From: Halieaceae bacterium | GTDB lineage: Bacteria; Pseudomonadota; Gammaproteobacteria; Pseudomonadales; Halieaceae | NCBI GenBank assembly: GCA_009886815.1 | Contig: QXYP01000311.1 | Coordinates: 1 to 6,850 of the forward strand | Direction of reading: 5' to 3' | DNA: 6,850 nt | Shown: piece by piece, positions 1-6,850 of the stretch | Numbering within the stretch: position 1 is the first letter of the stretch | Layout of the letters: each line of letters begins with the position of its first letter | Made by a program: the position numbers and the translations under genes | Notes under the pieces: model-generated | Seen by the model: only the letters and a program-made list of their open reading frames with translations | Told to the model about the DNA's origin: nothing | Database searches by the model: none

Positions 1-53
1 CTGCGACCACCACACCCCCAGTGTGGTGCGCTACCAGACTGCGCTACGCCCCG
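1..53 (-). tRNA. tRNA-Pro (anticodon GGG), 3' end cut by window edge
   Basis: Read on the minus strand from 53 down to 1, this is the first 53 bases of a tRNA. It has a 7-base acceptor strand starting CGGGGCG, a D arm with GCGC/GCGC, and a 5-bp anticodon stem CCACA/TGTGG. The 7-base loop CTGGGGG places GGG at 17-19. The variable region and the start of the T stem follow, and the T loop and 3' acceptor strand lie outside the window. C at position 1 is usual for bacterial tRNA-Pro. The GGG anticodon reads CCC and CCU proline codons. The gene sits 42 bases behind the MerR-type gene and has its own promoter-like sequence. The missing 3' half prevents checking acceptor pairing and an encoded CCA. 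Confidence 0.95.
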
Positions 54-63
54 AAGCGGCGAG

Positions 64-92
64 AGTATACATGGGTAAACCCAAGGTGGTAA
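64..92 (-). promoter_or_regulatory. Putative sigma70 promoter of tRNA-Pro
   Basis: On the minus strand a TTACCA -35 (92-87) and a TATACT -10 (69-64) are separated by exactly 17 bases. The start point would fall near 57, about 4 bases before the tRNA 5' end. The stretch between the -10 and the tRNA is GC-rich (CTCGCCGC), as in the stringently controlled promoters of stable RNA genes. The spacer contains a small dyad TGGGT-TT-ACCCA (72-83). The tRNA may also be transcribed by readthrough from the ihfA/merR genes, because no terminator is visible between them. Confidence 0.6.
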
Positions 93-95
93 GTG

Positions 96-458
96 TTAGA
101 GCGGAGGATTTAACAGCGCTTGAGCTTTTAATAAGTCGCTAATGCAGTCACGAGCCACCTGCTGAATCTCGACGGGTGTGGGCACCTCGTCTTCTTGGGT
201 CATGCGCTGGCGAGCACCGCCAATGGTGTAGCCCTGCTCGTACAACAGGCTACGTATGGTGCGAATCATTTCGACATCGACACGCTGGTAGTATCTTCGG
301 TTTCCACGGCGCTTCACGGGCTTTAGTTGCGGAAACTCTTGCTCCCAGTAACGCAAGACGTGTGGCTTTACGGCACAGAGATCACTCACCTCACCAATGG
401 TGAAGTAGCGCTTAGTTGGAATTGGAGGTAGTTCACTGTTGTGGGTGGGTTCAAGCAT
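96..458 (-). CDS. MerR-family transcriptional regulator (small, downstream of ihfA)
   Basis: This is a predicted 120-residue DNA-binding regulator. Residues 18-86 form a MerR-type winged helix-turn-helix: [22 protein letters not shown] is the recognition part, followed by the wing with RRGNRRYY and a helix ending [12 protein letters not shown] short C-terminal helix (about 95-116) probably dimerises. It has no metal-binding cysteine cluster of the MerR/CueR/ZntR type, so a metal sensor is unlikely and the effector is unknown. I chose the ATG at 458, which has GGGAGGA 7 bases upstream; the TTG two codons earlier has poorer spacing. The start overlaps the last 8 bases of ihfA, suggesting translational coupling. 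From general knowledge, a MerR-like gene behind ihfA and before tRNA-Pro is also seen in Pseudomonas. Specific target genes cannot be inferred. Confidence 0.9.
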   Translation of the reverse strand: MLEPTHNSELPPIPTKRYFTIGEVSDLCAVKPHVLRYWEQEFPQLKPVKRRGNRRYYQRVDVEMIRTIRSLLYEQGYTIGGARQRMTQEDEVPTPVEIQQVARDCISDLLKAQALLNPPL

Positions 459-765
459 GATCAAATCCTCCCAACTCAGTTACCTGCTCTACTTTTGCCT
501 TGAGCTTTTGACCTGGTCGAAATGTGACCACTCTGCGGGCCGATATGGGTATGGCTTCGCCCGTTTTCGGGTTTCTTCCCGGTCGCTGACGCTTGTCTCT
601 GAGGTCAAAATTCCCAAAGCCTGATAATTTGACTTGTTCGTTGTTCTCAAGGCAAATGCGAATCTCTTCAAAAAACTGTTCTACCAGCTCTTTGGCTTCA
701 CGCTTATTGAGCCCAAGCTCTTCAAAGAGCTTATCGGCCATTTCAGATTTAGTCAGCGCAGACAT
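451..765 (-). CDS. ihfA: Integration host factor subunit alpha
   Basis: This encodes 104 residues; the E. coli protein has 99. IHF-alpha pairs with IHF-beta to bind the minor groove and bend DNA sharply, acting in recombination, replication and sigma54-dependent transcription. Residues 1-45 are the helical dimerisation part, with the [11 protein letters not shown] stretch. GFGNF lies at 49-53, and the DNA-binding arm at 61-70 reads [10 protein letters not shown], whose proline 66 corresponds to the intercalating Pro65 of E. coli. [14 protein letters not shown] follows. The C-terminus ([10 protein letters not shown]) diverges. The start lies 9 bases after the pheT stop, with GAGA as a weak Shine-Dalgarno sequence, which suggests coupling to pheT. 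The extended similarity to IHF-alpha, rather than IHF-beta or HU, is strong, and so is the position after pheT. Confidence 0.97.
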   Translation of the reverse strand: MSALTKSEMADKLFEELGLNKREAKELVEQFFEEIRICLENNEQVKLSGFGNFDLRDKRQRPGRNPKTGEAIPISARRVVTFRPGQKLKAKVEQVTELGGFDHA

Positions 766-774
766 GATTTCTCG

Positions 775-3144
775 CTATGCTCTCAACTCGGCATTGAATT
801 TTTCTTTCAGAAAATCAATGACTTGATTAACAATTGAGGACACTTCCTCATCATCAAGAGTGCGCGAGCTGTCTCTGAAAGTCAAACCCATGGCCACACT
901 TTTTTGATCTTCGCCTACACCGCTGCCGGTATAAATATCGAAAAGTTTTAAATCTGCCAGCGTCGCCCCCGCTATTTCACGAACAGCACTCAGCAGCGCA
1001 CCAACCTCAAGACTGCGAGCAACGACCACCGCTATGTCTCGACGGGTTTCCGGAAAGCGCGATATATCCTCATAACTCGGAATGCGCCCCTGACGCACTG
1101 CGTTCAGATCGAGCTCGGCAAACACCGTGTGGGGTGGTATGTCGAGTTGCTGCGCCGCTAAAGGGTGCACAGTACCCAAGAAGCCAATCACTGTTCCATT
1201 GACGGAGACATTTGCCGTTTGACCATCGTGCAAGCCAGCATGACAGGCCGTGCTAAACCCGACCTCAGCACCCGTAGGACTCAGCATTTGTTCGATCTCC
1301 CCCTTCATATCAAAGAAATCAGATCGGCTATTGTCATTCGCCCAGTTCTCTGTGGCCTTCGTACCCGACATTGCCATGGCCAGCATCGCTTGTTCCGCAT
1401 AGGGCTGCCCCGGGGTAAAACGACTTCCCGTCTCGAACAAGCGCACTCGAGAATTTTGGCGCTTAACATTGTGTGCAACAGCTCCTGCCAGCCCCGCAAG
1501 CAAGCCTAAGCGCATTTCCGACATTTCACTGGAAATGGGGTTCTTTACCTTTATTGCGTTGGTCTCGGGCCAAAACACCGCCTGCTGCTCGGGCGCGACA
1601 AAGCTGAAGGTAATTGCCTCCTGAAAGCCTCGCGACACCAACCCCTGTCGCAGTGTGCGCAGTGATCTTTGTGACTCACTAACCGGGGTGACCTGAAGCT
1701 TTGCTTCGATATGGCTAGAGGGCAACCGGTTGTAGCCATGAACACGGGCCAGCTCTTCGATTAAATCAACCTCTTGACTCATGTCAAAGCGCCAGCTGGG
1801 TGCAATACAAGACCAAGAACTTGAGCCGTCGTAAGTCACATCAAAACCCAGACCCTGCAGGATGCGCGTGACTTCGTCTTCCGGCATGGCTAAACCTAAC
1901 ACTCGCTCAATACGCTCTGCCCGTAAGACCAGAGTCGACTGCCCTGGCAGATGTTCATTGCTAACGATCTCGGTAATAGCGCCAGCGCTGCCGCCTGTCA
2001 CTTCCAGCAGCAGTTCGGTCGCCCGCTCAATGGCGCGTCGCTGTAACTGCCAATCGACCCCACGCTCGTAACGATGCGACGCATCAGTATGCAGTCCGTA
2101 GCCTCGCGCTCGACCGGCAATTAAGGTTGGCGTAAAAAAAGCACTTTCTAGAAAAATAGCGCGGGTCGCAGAGGTCACACCACTATTGACGCCGCCCATG
2201 ATGCCAGCGAGTGCCAAGGGGCGCTGATGATCGGCTATCACCAAGGTACCCTCGGTTAGCTGTATCTCCGATCCATCTAGTAAGGTCATGGACTCATTGG
2301 GCATCGACTCACGAACAACTATACCGCCGGACAATTCGTTAAAATCAAACGCATGCAACGGCTGACCCAGCTCCAGCATGACGTAGTTGGTCACATCAAC
2401 AACAGGATCAATCGTGCGGAGTCCCGAGCGCCGCAGTCGCTCAGCCATGAACAAGGGCGTGGTCGCAGTAAGATCGACATTCTCAATAACCCTGCCCAGA
2501 TACCTTGGACATTGTGCACTTGCCTTCACTTCCACCGGAAAAGTGGTATCAATAGTTGGCTGAACGGGCTCTACGGGAGGTTCGCAGGCCATTAACTGAT
2601 TGAGAACGGCTACATCCCTCGCTATACCCGCAATACCCAGGCAATCAGCGCGGTTAGGCGTCAAGCCAAGTTCAAGGGTCACGTCATTGAGCGCCAAATA
2701 ATCACGCAGGTCCTGCCCAACCGGGGCATCAGAGGCAAGCTCAAGTAGCCCGTCGCTCTCTTCCGAGAGGGTAAGCTCTGCCGCGGCGCACAACATGCCC
2801 TGACTCTCTAGCCCCCGCAACTTGGCCTTTTTAATTTTAAAATTGCCGGGAAGGACTGCACCAAGGCGTGCCAGCGGGGCTTTCAACCCCACCCGGGCAT
2901 TGGGTGCACCACAAACAATTTGCACTGTCTCCTCGCCCGCATTGACAGTACAAACGCGCAGCTTGTCGGCATCAGGGTGCTGCTCGGCTGATACGATCTC
3001 AGCCACAACAACCCCCTCAAAAGACCCTGCAACGGGTGTTACGGCGTCAACCTCCAAGCCGGCCATCGTCAGCTGCTCCGCCAACATTTCAGCCGATAAA
3101 TTGGGATTAACCCATTCACGCAACCACTGTTCGGAAAAAATCAT
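775..3144 (-). CDS. pheT: Phenylalanine--tRNA ligase beta subunit
   Basis: This encodes 789 residues, close to the 795 of E. coli PheT, and aligns with it along its whole length. PheT is the large subunit of the cytoplasmic alpha2-beta2 enzyme that charges tRNA-Phe. It provides tRNA binding and editing of mischarged Tyr-tRNA-Phe. Domains in order: the N-terminal part with WLREWVNP; an OB-fold EMAP-like tRNA-binding domain (about 40-150, with HPDADKLRVC and KLRGLESQGMLC); the B3/B4 editing domain (about 210-385, with VVDVTNYVMLELGQPLHAFD and GLHTDASHRYERGVD); the B5 domain (about 400-475); the catalytic-like core (about 490-680); and a C-terminal ferredoxin-fold anticodon-binding domain (about 695-789, from SRFPETRRDIAVVV). 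It starts 12 bases after the pheS stop, with an AGGGGA Shine-Dalgarno overlapping that stop codon. The frame is intact. Confidence 0.98.
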   Translation of the reverse strand: MIFSEQWLREWVNPNLSAEMLAEQLTMAGLEVDAVTPVAGSFEGVVVAEIVSAEQHPDADKLRVCTVNAGEETVQIVCGAPNARVGLKAPLARLGAVLPGNFKIKKAKLRGLESQGMLCAAAELTLSEESDGLLELASDAPVGQDLRDYLALNDVTLELGLTPNRADCLGIAGIARDVAVLNQLMACEPPVEPVQPTIDTTFPVEVKASAQCPRYLGRVIENVDLTATTPLFMAERLRRSGLRTIDPVVDVTNYVMLELGQPLHAFDFNELSGGIVVRESMPNESMTLLDGSEIQLTEGTLVIADHQRPLALAGIMGGVNSGVTSATRAIFLESAFFTPTLIAGRARGYGLHTDASHRYERGVDWQLQRRAIERATELLLEVTGGSAGAITEIVSNEHLPGQSTLVLRAERIERVLGLAMPEDEVTRILQGLGFDVTYDGSSSWSCIAPSWRFDMSQEVDLIEELARVHGYNRLPSSHIEAKLQVTPVSESQRSLRTLRQGLVSRGFQEAITFSFVAPEQQAVFWPETNAIKVKNPISSEMSEMRLGLLAGLAGAVAHNVKRQNSRVRLFETGSRFTPGQPYAEQAMLAMAMSGTKATENWANDNSRSDFFDMKGEIEQMLSPTGAEVGFSTACHAGLHDGQTANVSVNGTVIGFLGTVHPLAAQQLDIPPHTVFAELDLNAVRQGRIPSYEDISRFPETRRDIAVVVARSLEVGALLSAVREIAGATLADLKLFDIYTGSGVGEDQKSVAMGLTFRDSSRTLDDEEVSSIVNQVIDFLKEKFNAELRA
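813..825. promoter_or_regulatory. Candidate IHF binding site near ihfA
   Basis: AATCAATGACTTG matches the IHF consensus WATCAANNNNTTR at every specified position. The site continues as AATCAA-TGAC-TTGATT (813-828), so the opposite strand also matches perfectly. It lies in the last codons of pheT, about 50 bases upstream of the ihfA start, within an AT-rich stretch. E. coli ihfA is known to be negatively autoregulated by IHF from a promoter inside the end of pheT. I could not identify a convincing -35/-10 pair here. A second perfect consensus match occurs inside pheT at 1764-1776, so chance is not excluded. Confidence 0.45.
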
Positions 3145-3156
3145 GGTTTGCGTCCC

Positions 3157-4263
<1,107 letters not shown>

Positions 4264-4268
4264 TCAGT

Positions 4269-4293
4269 CAGACCCGCAAGACGCAGGTTTCTG
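4269..4293 (-). other. Stem-loop upstream of the pheS attenuator
   Basis: Immediately behind the rplT stop, the minus-strand RNA can form CAGA/UCUG plus CCUGC/GCGGG, including one U-G pair, with a two-base AA bulge and a five-base GUCUU loop. It has no U tract, so it is not itself a terminator. It precedes the strong terminator by 17 bases and could act as a pause hairpin, an mRNA 3'-end stabiliser or part of the pheST leader. I see no stretch in it that would compete well with the terminator stem, so an antiterminator role is not supported. Confidence 0.4.
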
Positions 4294-4294
4294 A

Positions 4295-4654
4295 TTAAGC
4301 AGCTAGAGCTGAGCGCGCTTGCTCTACAACCGCTGCAAATGCAGCCTTGTCATGCACTGCCAGATCGGCCAGAACACGTCGATCCAGCGCTATGTCTGCC
4401 TTCTTCAAACCATTGATCAGTCTGCTGTAAGTCAAGCCATTCGCACGAGACTGCGCATTGATCCGGGTAATCCAGAGTGCACGGAACTGACGCTTGCGTT
4501 GCCTACGGTCACGATAAGCGTACTGACCTGCTTTGGTGACTGCCTGCTTGGCTACTCGAAACACACGTGAGCGCGCTCCGTAATACCCTTTCGCTTTGCT
4601 TAAGATTTTCTTGTGACGACGTCTAGCCGTCACACCACGTTTTACACGAGCCAT
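4295..4654 (-). CDS. rplT: 50S ribosomal protein L20
   Basis: This encodes 119 residues (118 in E. coli). L20 is an early assembly protein of the large ribosomal subunit that binds 23S rRNA. In enterobacteria it also represses translation of rpmI-rplT by binding a structured leader. The N-terminal half is a long basic helix ([23 protein letters not shown] and [20 protein letters not shown]). The C-terminal globular part, from about residue 65, contains [27 protein letters not shown]; this is the part that binds both rRNA and the operator mRNA in known homologues. The start is 28 bases after the rpmI stop, with GGAG 9 bases upstream, and matches the family N-terminus MARVKRGV. The two genes are probably cotranscribed. 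Confidence 0.99.
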   Translation of the reverse strand: MARVKRGVTARRRHKKILSKAKGYYGARSRVFRVAKQAVTKAGQYAYRDRRQRKRQFRALWITRINAQSRANGLTYSRLINGLKKADIALDRRVLADLAVHDKAAFAAVVEQARSALAA

Positions 4655-4682
4655 AGTCTTTTACTCCAAGTGATGAGGACGG

Positions 4683-4877
4683 TTATTTCGCACGAAGCAT
4701 ACGATCGATCAGCACTTTATCTGCCTGATCAACCATAGATGTGCCGCGCAGCTGACGCTTACGCTTGGTCGTCATCTTGGTAAGAATATGGCTTTTATGA
4801 GCGCTTTTGCGCTTATAACCGCCGGCCGTTTTTTTAAACCGCTTGGCGGCACCACTGTGAATTTTTGCTTTGGACAT
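4683..4877 (-). CDS. rpmI: 50S ribosomal protein L35
   Basis: This encodes 64 residues, the normal size of L35, a small basic protein of the large ribosomal subunit. The family signature is clear: [16 protein letters not shown] near the N-terminus and [16 protein letters not shown] at about 29-45. The C-terminus, ending LIDRMLRAK, differs from E. coli but fits many other bacteria. The ATG at 4877 has GGAG (4889-4886) 8 bases upstream. The gene lies between infC and rplT as in most bacteria. Its translation start is preceded by potential RNA hairpins that may control it through L20. Confidence 0.98.
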   Translation of the reverse strand: MSKAKIHSGAAKRFKKTAGGYKRKSAHKSHILTKMTTKRKRQLRGTSMVDQADKVLIDRMLRAK

Positions 4878-4952
4878 GGATACAACTCCGCATTTGGCCC
4901 GCTTACGCAGGCGAGTTTTTCATTGATCGGGGCCAGAGGCATTCACTGGCCA
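4878..4952 (-). promoter_or_regulatory. Structured infC-rpmI leader, possible L20-responsive site
   Basis: This 75-base spacer can fold in competing ways on the minus strand. Right after the infC stop, GGCCAG/CTGGCC (4951-4946 with 4936-4931) forms a 6-bp stem. Just before the Shine-Dalgarno of rpmI, GCCUGC-GUAA-GCGGGC (4912-4897) forms a 6-bp stem with a GNRA-type tetraloop. In addition, UGGCCC (4935-4930) can pair with GGGCCA (4900-4895), which would break both hairpins. In E. coli, L20 represses rpmI through a pseudoknot linking infC sequence to the rpmI start region, so a similar control is plausible. The pairings are seen in the sequence; L20 binding is inference. Confidence 0.5.
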
Positions 4953-5480
4953 TTAACCCCGCTTCTTAGGTGCAATAACCATCGTCAGCTGTCGACCTTC
5001 CATTTTTGGAAACTGCTCAACACTGCCGAGTTCGCTCAGATCGGCTTCTACTCGCTTGAGTAGCTCCATGCCGATTTCCTGATGAGCCATTTCACGCCCG
5101 CGATAACGTAGGGTGACTTTGGCCTTATCGCCGTTTTCAAGGAAACGTACCAGGTTGCGTAGTTTTACCTGATAGTCCCCTTCGTCCGTCCCTGGACGAA
5201 ATTTCATTTCTTTAACTTGGATTCGTTTGGTCTTTTTACGCTGCGCAGCTTTCTGCTTTTTAGCCTCAAAGATGTGCTTTCCGTAGTCCATAACCTTACA
5301 GACTGGCGGATCCGACTCTGCCATCATGACCAGGTCCATGCCTGCTGCTTCAGCAGCTGCCTGGGCCTCGGCGATAGATACAATGCCTACCTGCTCGCCC
5401 TCTGCACTAACCAGACGCACCTGAGGGGCCGTAATTTGCTCATTTGTAATGGCTTTCTTGCTCTTGCTGTCGCTCTTAAT
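4953..5480 (-). CDS. infC: Translation initiation factor IF-3, AUU start
   Basis: This encodes 175 residues (180 in E. coli). IF3 binds the 30S subunit, prevents premature 50S joining and checks the start codon and initiator tRNA. The N-domain covers about 12-75 ([23 protein letters not shown], then [12 protein letters not shown]). A lysine-rich linker follows at about 73-88. The C-domain starts at about 88 with [20 protein letters not shown] and includes [14 protein letters not shown] and the final APKKRG. The first ATG/GTG/TTG-type start (GTG 5420) would delete conserved N-domain residues. The reading frame continues upstream to an in-frame TAA at 5495-5493, and the only well-placed start is ATT at 5480, 9 bases after GGAG. 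An AUU start matches the known autoregulation of E. coli infC, since IF3 discriminates against AUU. thrS does not lie upstream here. Confidence 0.96.
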   Translation of the reverse strand: MKSDSKSKKAITNEQITAPQVRLVSAEGEQVGIVSIAEAQAAAEAAGMDLVMMAESDPPVCKVMDYGKHIFEAKKQKAAQRKKTKRIQVKEMKFRPGTDEGDYQVKLRNLVRFLENGDKAKVTLRYRGREMAHQEIGMELLKRVEADLSELGSVEQFPKMEGRQLTMVIAPKKRG

Positions 5481-5511
5481 ACCCTCGATCTCCAGTTAGT
5501 AAAGAGCGCGG

Positions 5512-5540
5512 ATAGTACAGGCAAGCGCAACCAAGCTCAA
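5512..5540 (-). promoter_or_regulatory. Putative sigma70 promoter of the infC operon
   Basis: On the minus strand TTGAGC (5540-5535) and TACTAT (5517-5512) are separated by exactly 17 bases. Transcription would start near 5505, giving a leader of about 25 bases before the AUU start of infC. The segment after the -10 begins CCGCGC, a GC-rich discriminator typical of growth-rate controlled translation genes. As no thrS gene precedes infC in this window, this is the best candidate to drive infC-rpmI-rplT and, by readthrough of the later terminator, pheST-ihfA. Confidence 0.6.
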
Positions 5541-5550
5541 GATGCCTAGT

Positions 5551-5559
5551 TGGTATAAA
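5551..5559 (+). promoter_or_regulatory. Extended -10 promoter-like sequence facing the cupin gene
   Basis: TGGTATAAA fits an extended -10 element (TG, one base, TATAAA), and no good -35 is visible. Transcription would start near 5566, giving a leader of about 295 bases for the cupin gene that contains the dyads at 5562-5676. It lies back-to-back with the infC promoter, 11 bases from its -35. It may be fortuitous in an AT-rich spot. Confidence 0.35.
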
Positions 5560-5561
5560 TC

Positions 5562-5676
5562 ACTGGCCCCTAAAATGCAGTAACCAGGGGGTTTCAGCCA
5601 GTTAGTGCACACAGCAGGCAACGCCTTCGCCACGGGTCACCCTAAAGTCAGGCACCCGCGACCCCTAGTTGCTGTG
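5562..5676. repeat. Two imperfect inverted repeats in the infC-cupin intergenic region
   Basis: The 381-base gap 5481-5861 has no convincing gene. The first dyad pairs ACTGGC (5562-5567) with GCCAGT (5597-5602) and CCCT (5568-5571) with AGGG (5586-5589). The second pairs CACAGC (5610-5615) with GCTGTG (5671-5676), AAC (5620-5622) with GTT (5668-5670), and further in CGGGT (5633-5637) with ACCCG (5654-5658) and TCG (5627-5629) with CGA (5659-5661), with small bulges between. Neither has a T run, so neither is a simple terminator. They could be leader structures of a plus-strand transcript, a small RNA, or protein binding sites. I recognise no riboswitch class. Confidence 0.35.
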
Positions 5677-5811
5677 AGTATTAACAAAAAGCAGCGAATT
5701 CCAGCCGTCACACCAACCCGTAATGTAGGGCCTGAGTATGAATTTTCTAGCCTGCGCCTATCTTTTCACGACAAGACCATTGATCTTCAGCAAACAGTGA
5801 TGACAACTTTA

Positions 5812-5843
5812 TAAAGACTCGATAATTTACGCTCTAAAGAGTC
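5812..5843. promoter_or_regulatory. Direct repeat upstream of the cupin gene, operator candidate
   Basis: TAAAGACTC (5812-5820) recurs as TAAAGAGTC (5835-5843), 8 of 9 bases identical and offset by 23 bases, about two helical turns. Each copy overlaps a dyad: CTTTATAAAG (5807-5816, perfect) and CTCT-AA-AGAG (5832-5841). Between them lies GATAAT (5821-5826), a possible -10, preceded by a poorly spaced ATGACA -35-like sequence. This layout suits a regulated promoter just upstream of the cupin start at 5862. Function is inferred only from position and repetition. Confidence 0.35.
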
Positions 5844-5861
5844 ATCCAGTAGGAAATAATT

Positions 5862-6308
5862 TTGAATCTGCTCGATATCGATCAATTTCAGTGGCATCAC
5901 CATCAAGAAACCGTCGCGGGTCAGCCCATTATCGACTACTGGAGCTCAGTACTATCGGTGAGCAACAGTGGCCGTATAGAAATGCTCTACCGATGGGAGC
6001 CCAATGCGCACTGCCACTTTCATCGCCATCGCGCAGAAACAACGTCAATCATTTTGCAAGGCGAGCTGAATGTAGCCGACTACGTCGATGGTAAGGTCAT
6101 TGACTCGTGGGTAAGACCGAAGGGGCACCGGTCCTTCGCTGAGGGCGATGAGGTCCATCGAGAATGGGGAGGGCCTCAGGGCGCCTTGGTGTATTTTAGC
6201 CTGTACGCCGCAGATGGACTGCTCGCAGACCAGCTAGATAACCACGGCAATGTCATCAGAACCACGTCGTTGAGCGATGTGACAAAACACTACAACAAAA
6301 CGCTATAA
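5862..6308 (+). CDS. Single-domain cupin protein, function unknown
   Basis: This encodes 148 residues, predicted cytoplasmic, with no signal peptide or membrane segment. The core is a cupin beta-barrel. Motif 1 is HFHRHRAETTSIILQGEL (52-69), with His52, His54 and Glu59 as likely metal ligands and Gly67 at the conserved turn. The partner motif is FAEGDEVHREWGGPQGALVYF (92-112), with His99 as the likely fourth ligand. Such proteins may be metal-dependent dioxygenases, isomerases or ligand sensors, and the sequence does not decide between them. The start is TTG, 7 bases after AGGA (5851-5854); the first ATG would remove the N-terminal third of the fold. It is transcribed divergently from infC and convergently with the AraC-type gene, which could regulate it. 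It appears to stand alone rather than in an operon. Confidence 0.8.
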   Translation: MNLLDIDQFQWHHHQETVAGQPIIDYWSSVLSVSNSGRIEMLYRWEPNAHCHFHRHRAETTSIILQGELNVADYVDGKVIDSWVRPKGHRSFAEGDEVHREWGGPQGALVYFSLYAADGLLADQLDNHGNVIRTTSLSDVTKHYNKTL

Positions 6309-6367
6309 CCAAACTACGGTAACCCACAGTAACGCCATGCCCGTCCGCGCTAAATCACGAGCTACGG

Positions 6368-6850
6368 CTAACGGGACTCCTGTTCTGCACACCAGCTTAA
6401 AGGGGAGCAACCAAAACGCTGGGAGAAATAACGCGAAAAGTTGCCCGTGTTTGAAAATCCCGCGTGATTCGAAATCAAGTTCACGGAAAACACCCCGCTG
6501 CGTAGCATGGGCAACACAACCTCATCCCGAGATTCGTCGAGCAAACTTTGAAAGGTAACGCCCAAGTCCCGGGCTAAGCGACGCTGCAGCGTGCGTTTAT
6601 CGCAATGCATGCGCTCAGCGAGGCGAGTAAGCTGATAGCGCCCGGTTGGCAGGGTCGCCCGAATCCAGCCTTTAATTTCACTTTTGAGTACGGCGTTAAG
6701 ATCACCCTTTCTGTATGCCTCTAAAGCGCTGTCGGCCTCTCGTACAAAGGGCGACTGCCCTTTTCTATAACTGGGATTAGGCTTAGACAACGTATCGCGG
6801 TGGATAAGCAAACCCGATTCAGGGCTGTTTACGTTGAAAGGAATGGATTG
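6368..6850 (-). CDS. AraC-family transcriptional regulator, N-terminus outside window
   Basis: The frame stays open to the right edge, so the visible 160 residues are the C-terminal part of a longer protein, probably 320-350 residues in this family. The first 25 or so residues (VNSPESGLLIHRDTLSKP) resemble the end of the N-terminal ligand-binding domain of the arabinose-binding-like type found in OruR/ArgR-like regulators. The C-terminal half is a double helix-turn-helix. HTH1 is at about 73-92 (YQLTRLAERMHCDKRTLQRRLA), followed by the linker helix FQSLLDESRDEVVLPML. HTH2 is at about 121-142 (VNLISNHAGFSNTGNFSRYF), and the family-typical FGCSPLSW ending follows. The TTG at 6811 is not the true start. 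The gene ends 59 bases from the cupin gene, tail to tail, with no obvious terminator between. Its ligand is unknown; the cupin gene is a possible target. Confidence 0.88.
   Translation of the reverse strand, partial: QSIPFNVNSPESGLLIHRDTLSKPNPSYRKGQSPFVREADSALEAYRKGDLNAVLKSEIKGWIRATLPTGRYQLTRLAERMHCDKRTLQRRLARDLGVTFQSLLDESRDEVVLPMLRSGVFSVNLISNHAGFSNTGNFSRYFSQRFGCSPLSWCAEQESR

Noticed and set aside
1764..1776. Second perfect IHF consensus match inside pheT
   Set aside because: It lies in the middle of a coding region, far from any gene start. It is most likely a chance match and serves as a caution for the one near ihfA.
4953..5420. IF3 starting at GTG 5420
   Set aside because: It would remove about 20 residues, including the conserved NEQITAPQ segment of the N-domain, and has no Shine-Dalgarno. 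The AUU at 5480 explains both.
5562..5602. CCCCT/AGGGG dyad as an intrinsic terminator
   Set aside because: Neither strand has a T run after the stem, the loop is 14 bases or more, and no gene ends next to it.
5605..5814. 69-codon plus-strand reading frame in the infC-cupin gap, starting GTG
   Set aside because: It has no Shine-Dalgarno, no recognisable domain and low-complexity-free but unfamiliar sequence, and it runs through the dyad region. It looks like a chance open frame.
6309..6367. Possible bidirectional terminator between the convergent cupin and AraC genes
   Set aside because: No stem longer than about 3-4 bp and no T tract could be found in either direction.

Overview
The window carries a classic gammaproteobacterial translation and nucleoid-protein cluster, all on the minus strand. 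In transcription order it is infC (IF3), rpmI (L35), rplT (L20), pheS, pheT, ihfA, a small MerR-type regulator, and the 5' two thirds of a tRNA-Pro(GGG) gene cut by the left edge. Protein similarity to the E. coli and Pseudomonas orthologues, the gene order, and ihfA directly behind pheT point to a gammaproteobacterium with roughly balanced GC. A marine lineage is plausible but cannot be proven from this window.

Region by region: 1-53 is tRNA-Pro (partial) with its own promoter at 64-92. 96-458 is the MerR-like gene, which overlaps the end of ihfA (451-765). pheT (775-3144) and pheS (3157-4176) are almost contiguous. A strong intrinsic terminator or attenuator hairpin (4222-4251) separates pheS from rplT (4295-4654). 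rpmI (4683-4877) follows infC (4953-5480) after a short structured spacer. infC starts at a non-canonical AUU codon behind a Shine-Dalgarno sequence and a sigma70-like promoter.

The 381-base gap 5481-5861 holds back-to-back promoter-like sequences, two imperfect dyads and a direct repeat. Beyond it lie accessory genes: a plus-strand cupin-fold protein (5862-6308) and, convergent to it, the 3' part of an AraC-family regulator running off the right edge (6368-6850). thrS, the usual upstream neighbour of infC, is absent here.

The core genes act together in translation: initiation factor, two 50S proteins, and both subunits of phenylalanyl-tRNA synthetase, followed by the alpha subunit of IHF. 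The most interesting content is regulatory: the AUU start of infC, a possible L20-responsive leader before rpmI, the rplT-pheS terminator without a visible Phe leader peptide, a symmetric IHF consensus site next to ihfA, and the structured infC/cupin intergenic region. I see no CRISPR array, insertion sequence, prophage or defence system, and no clearly new multi-gene system.
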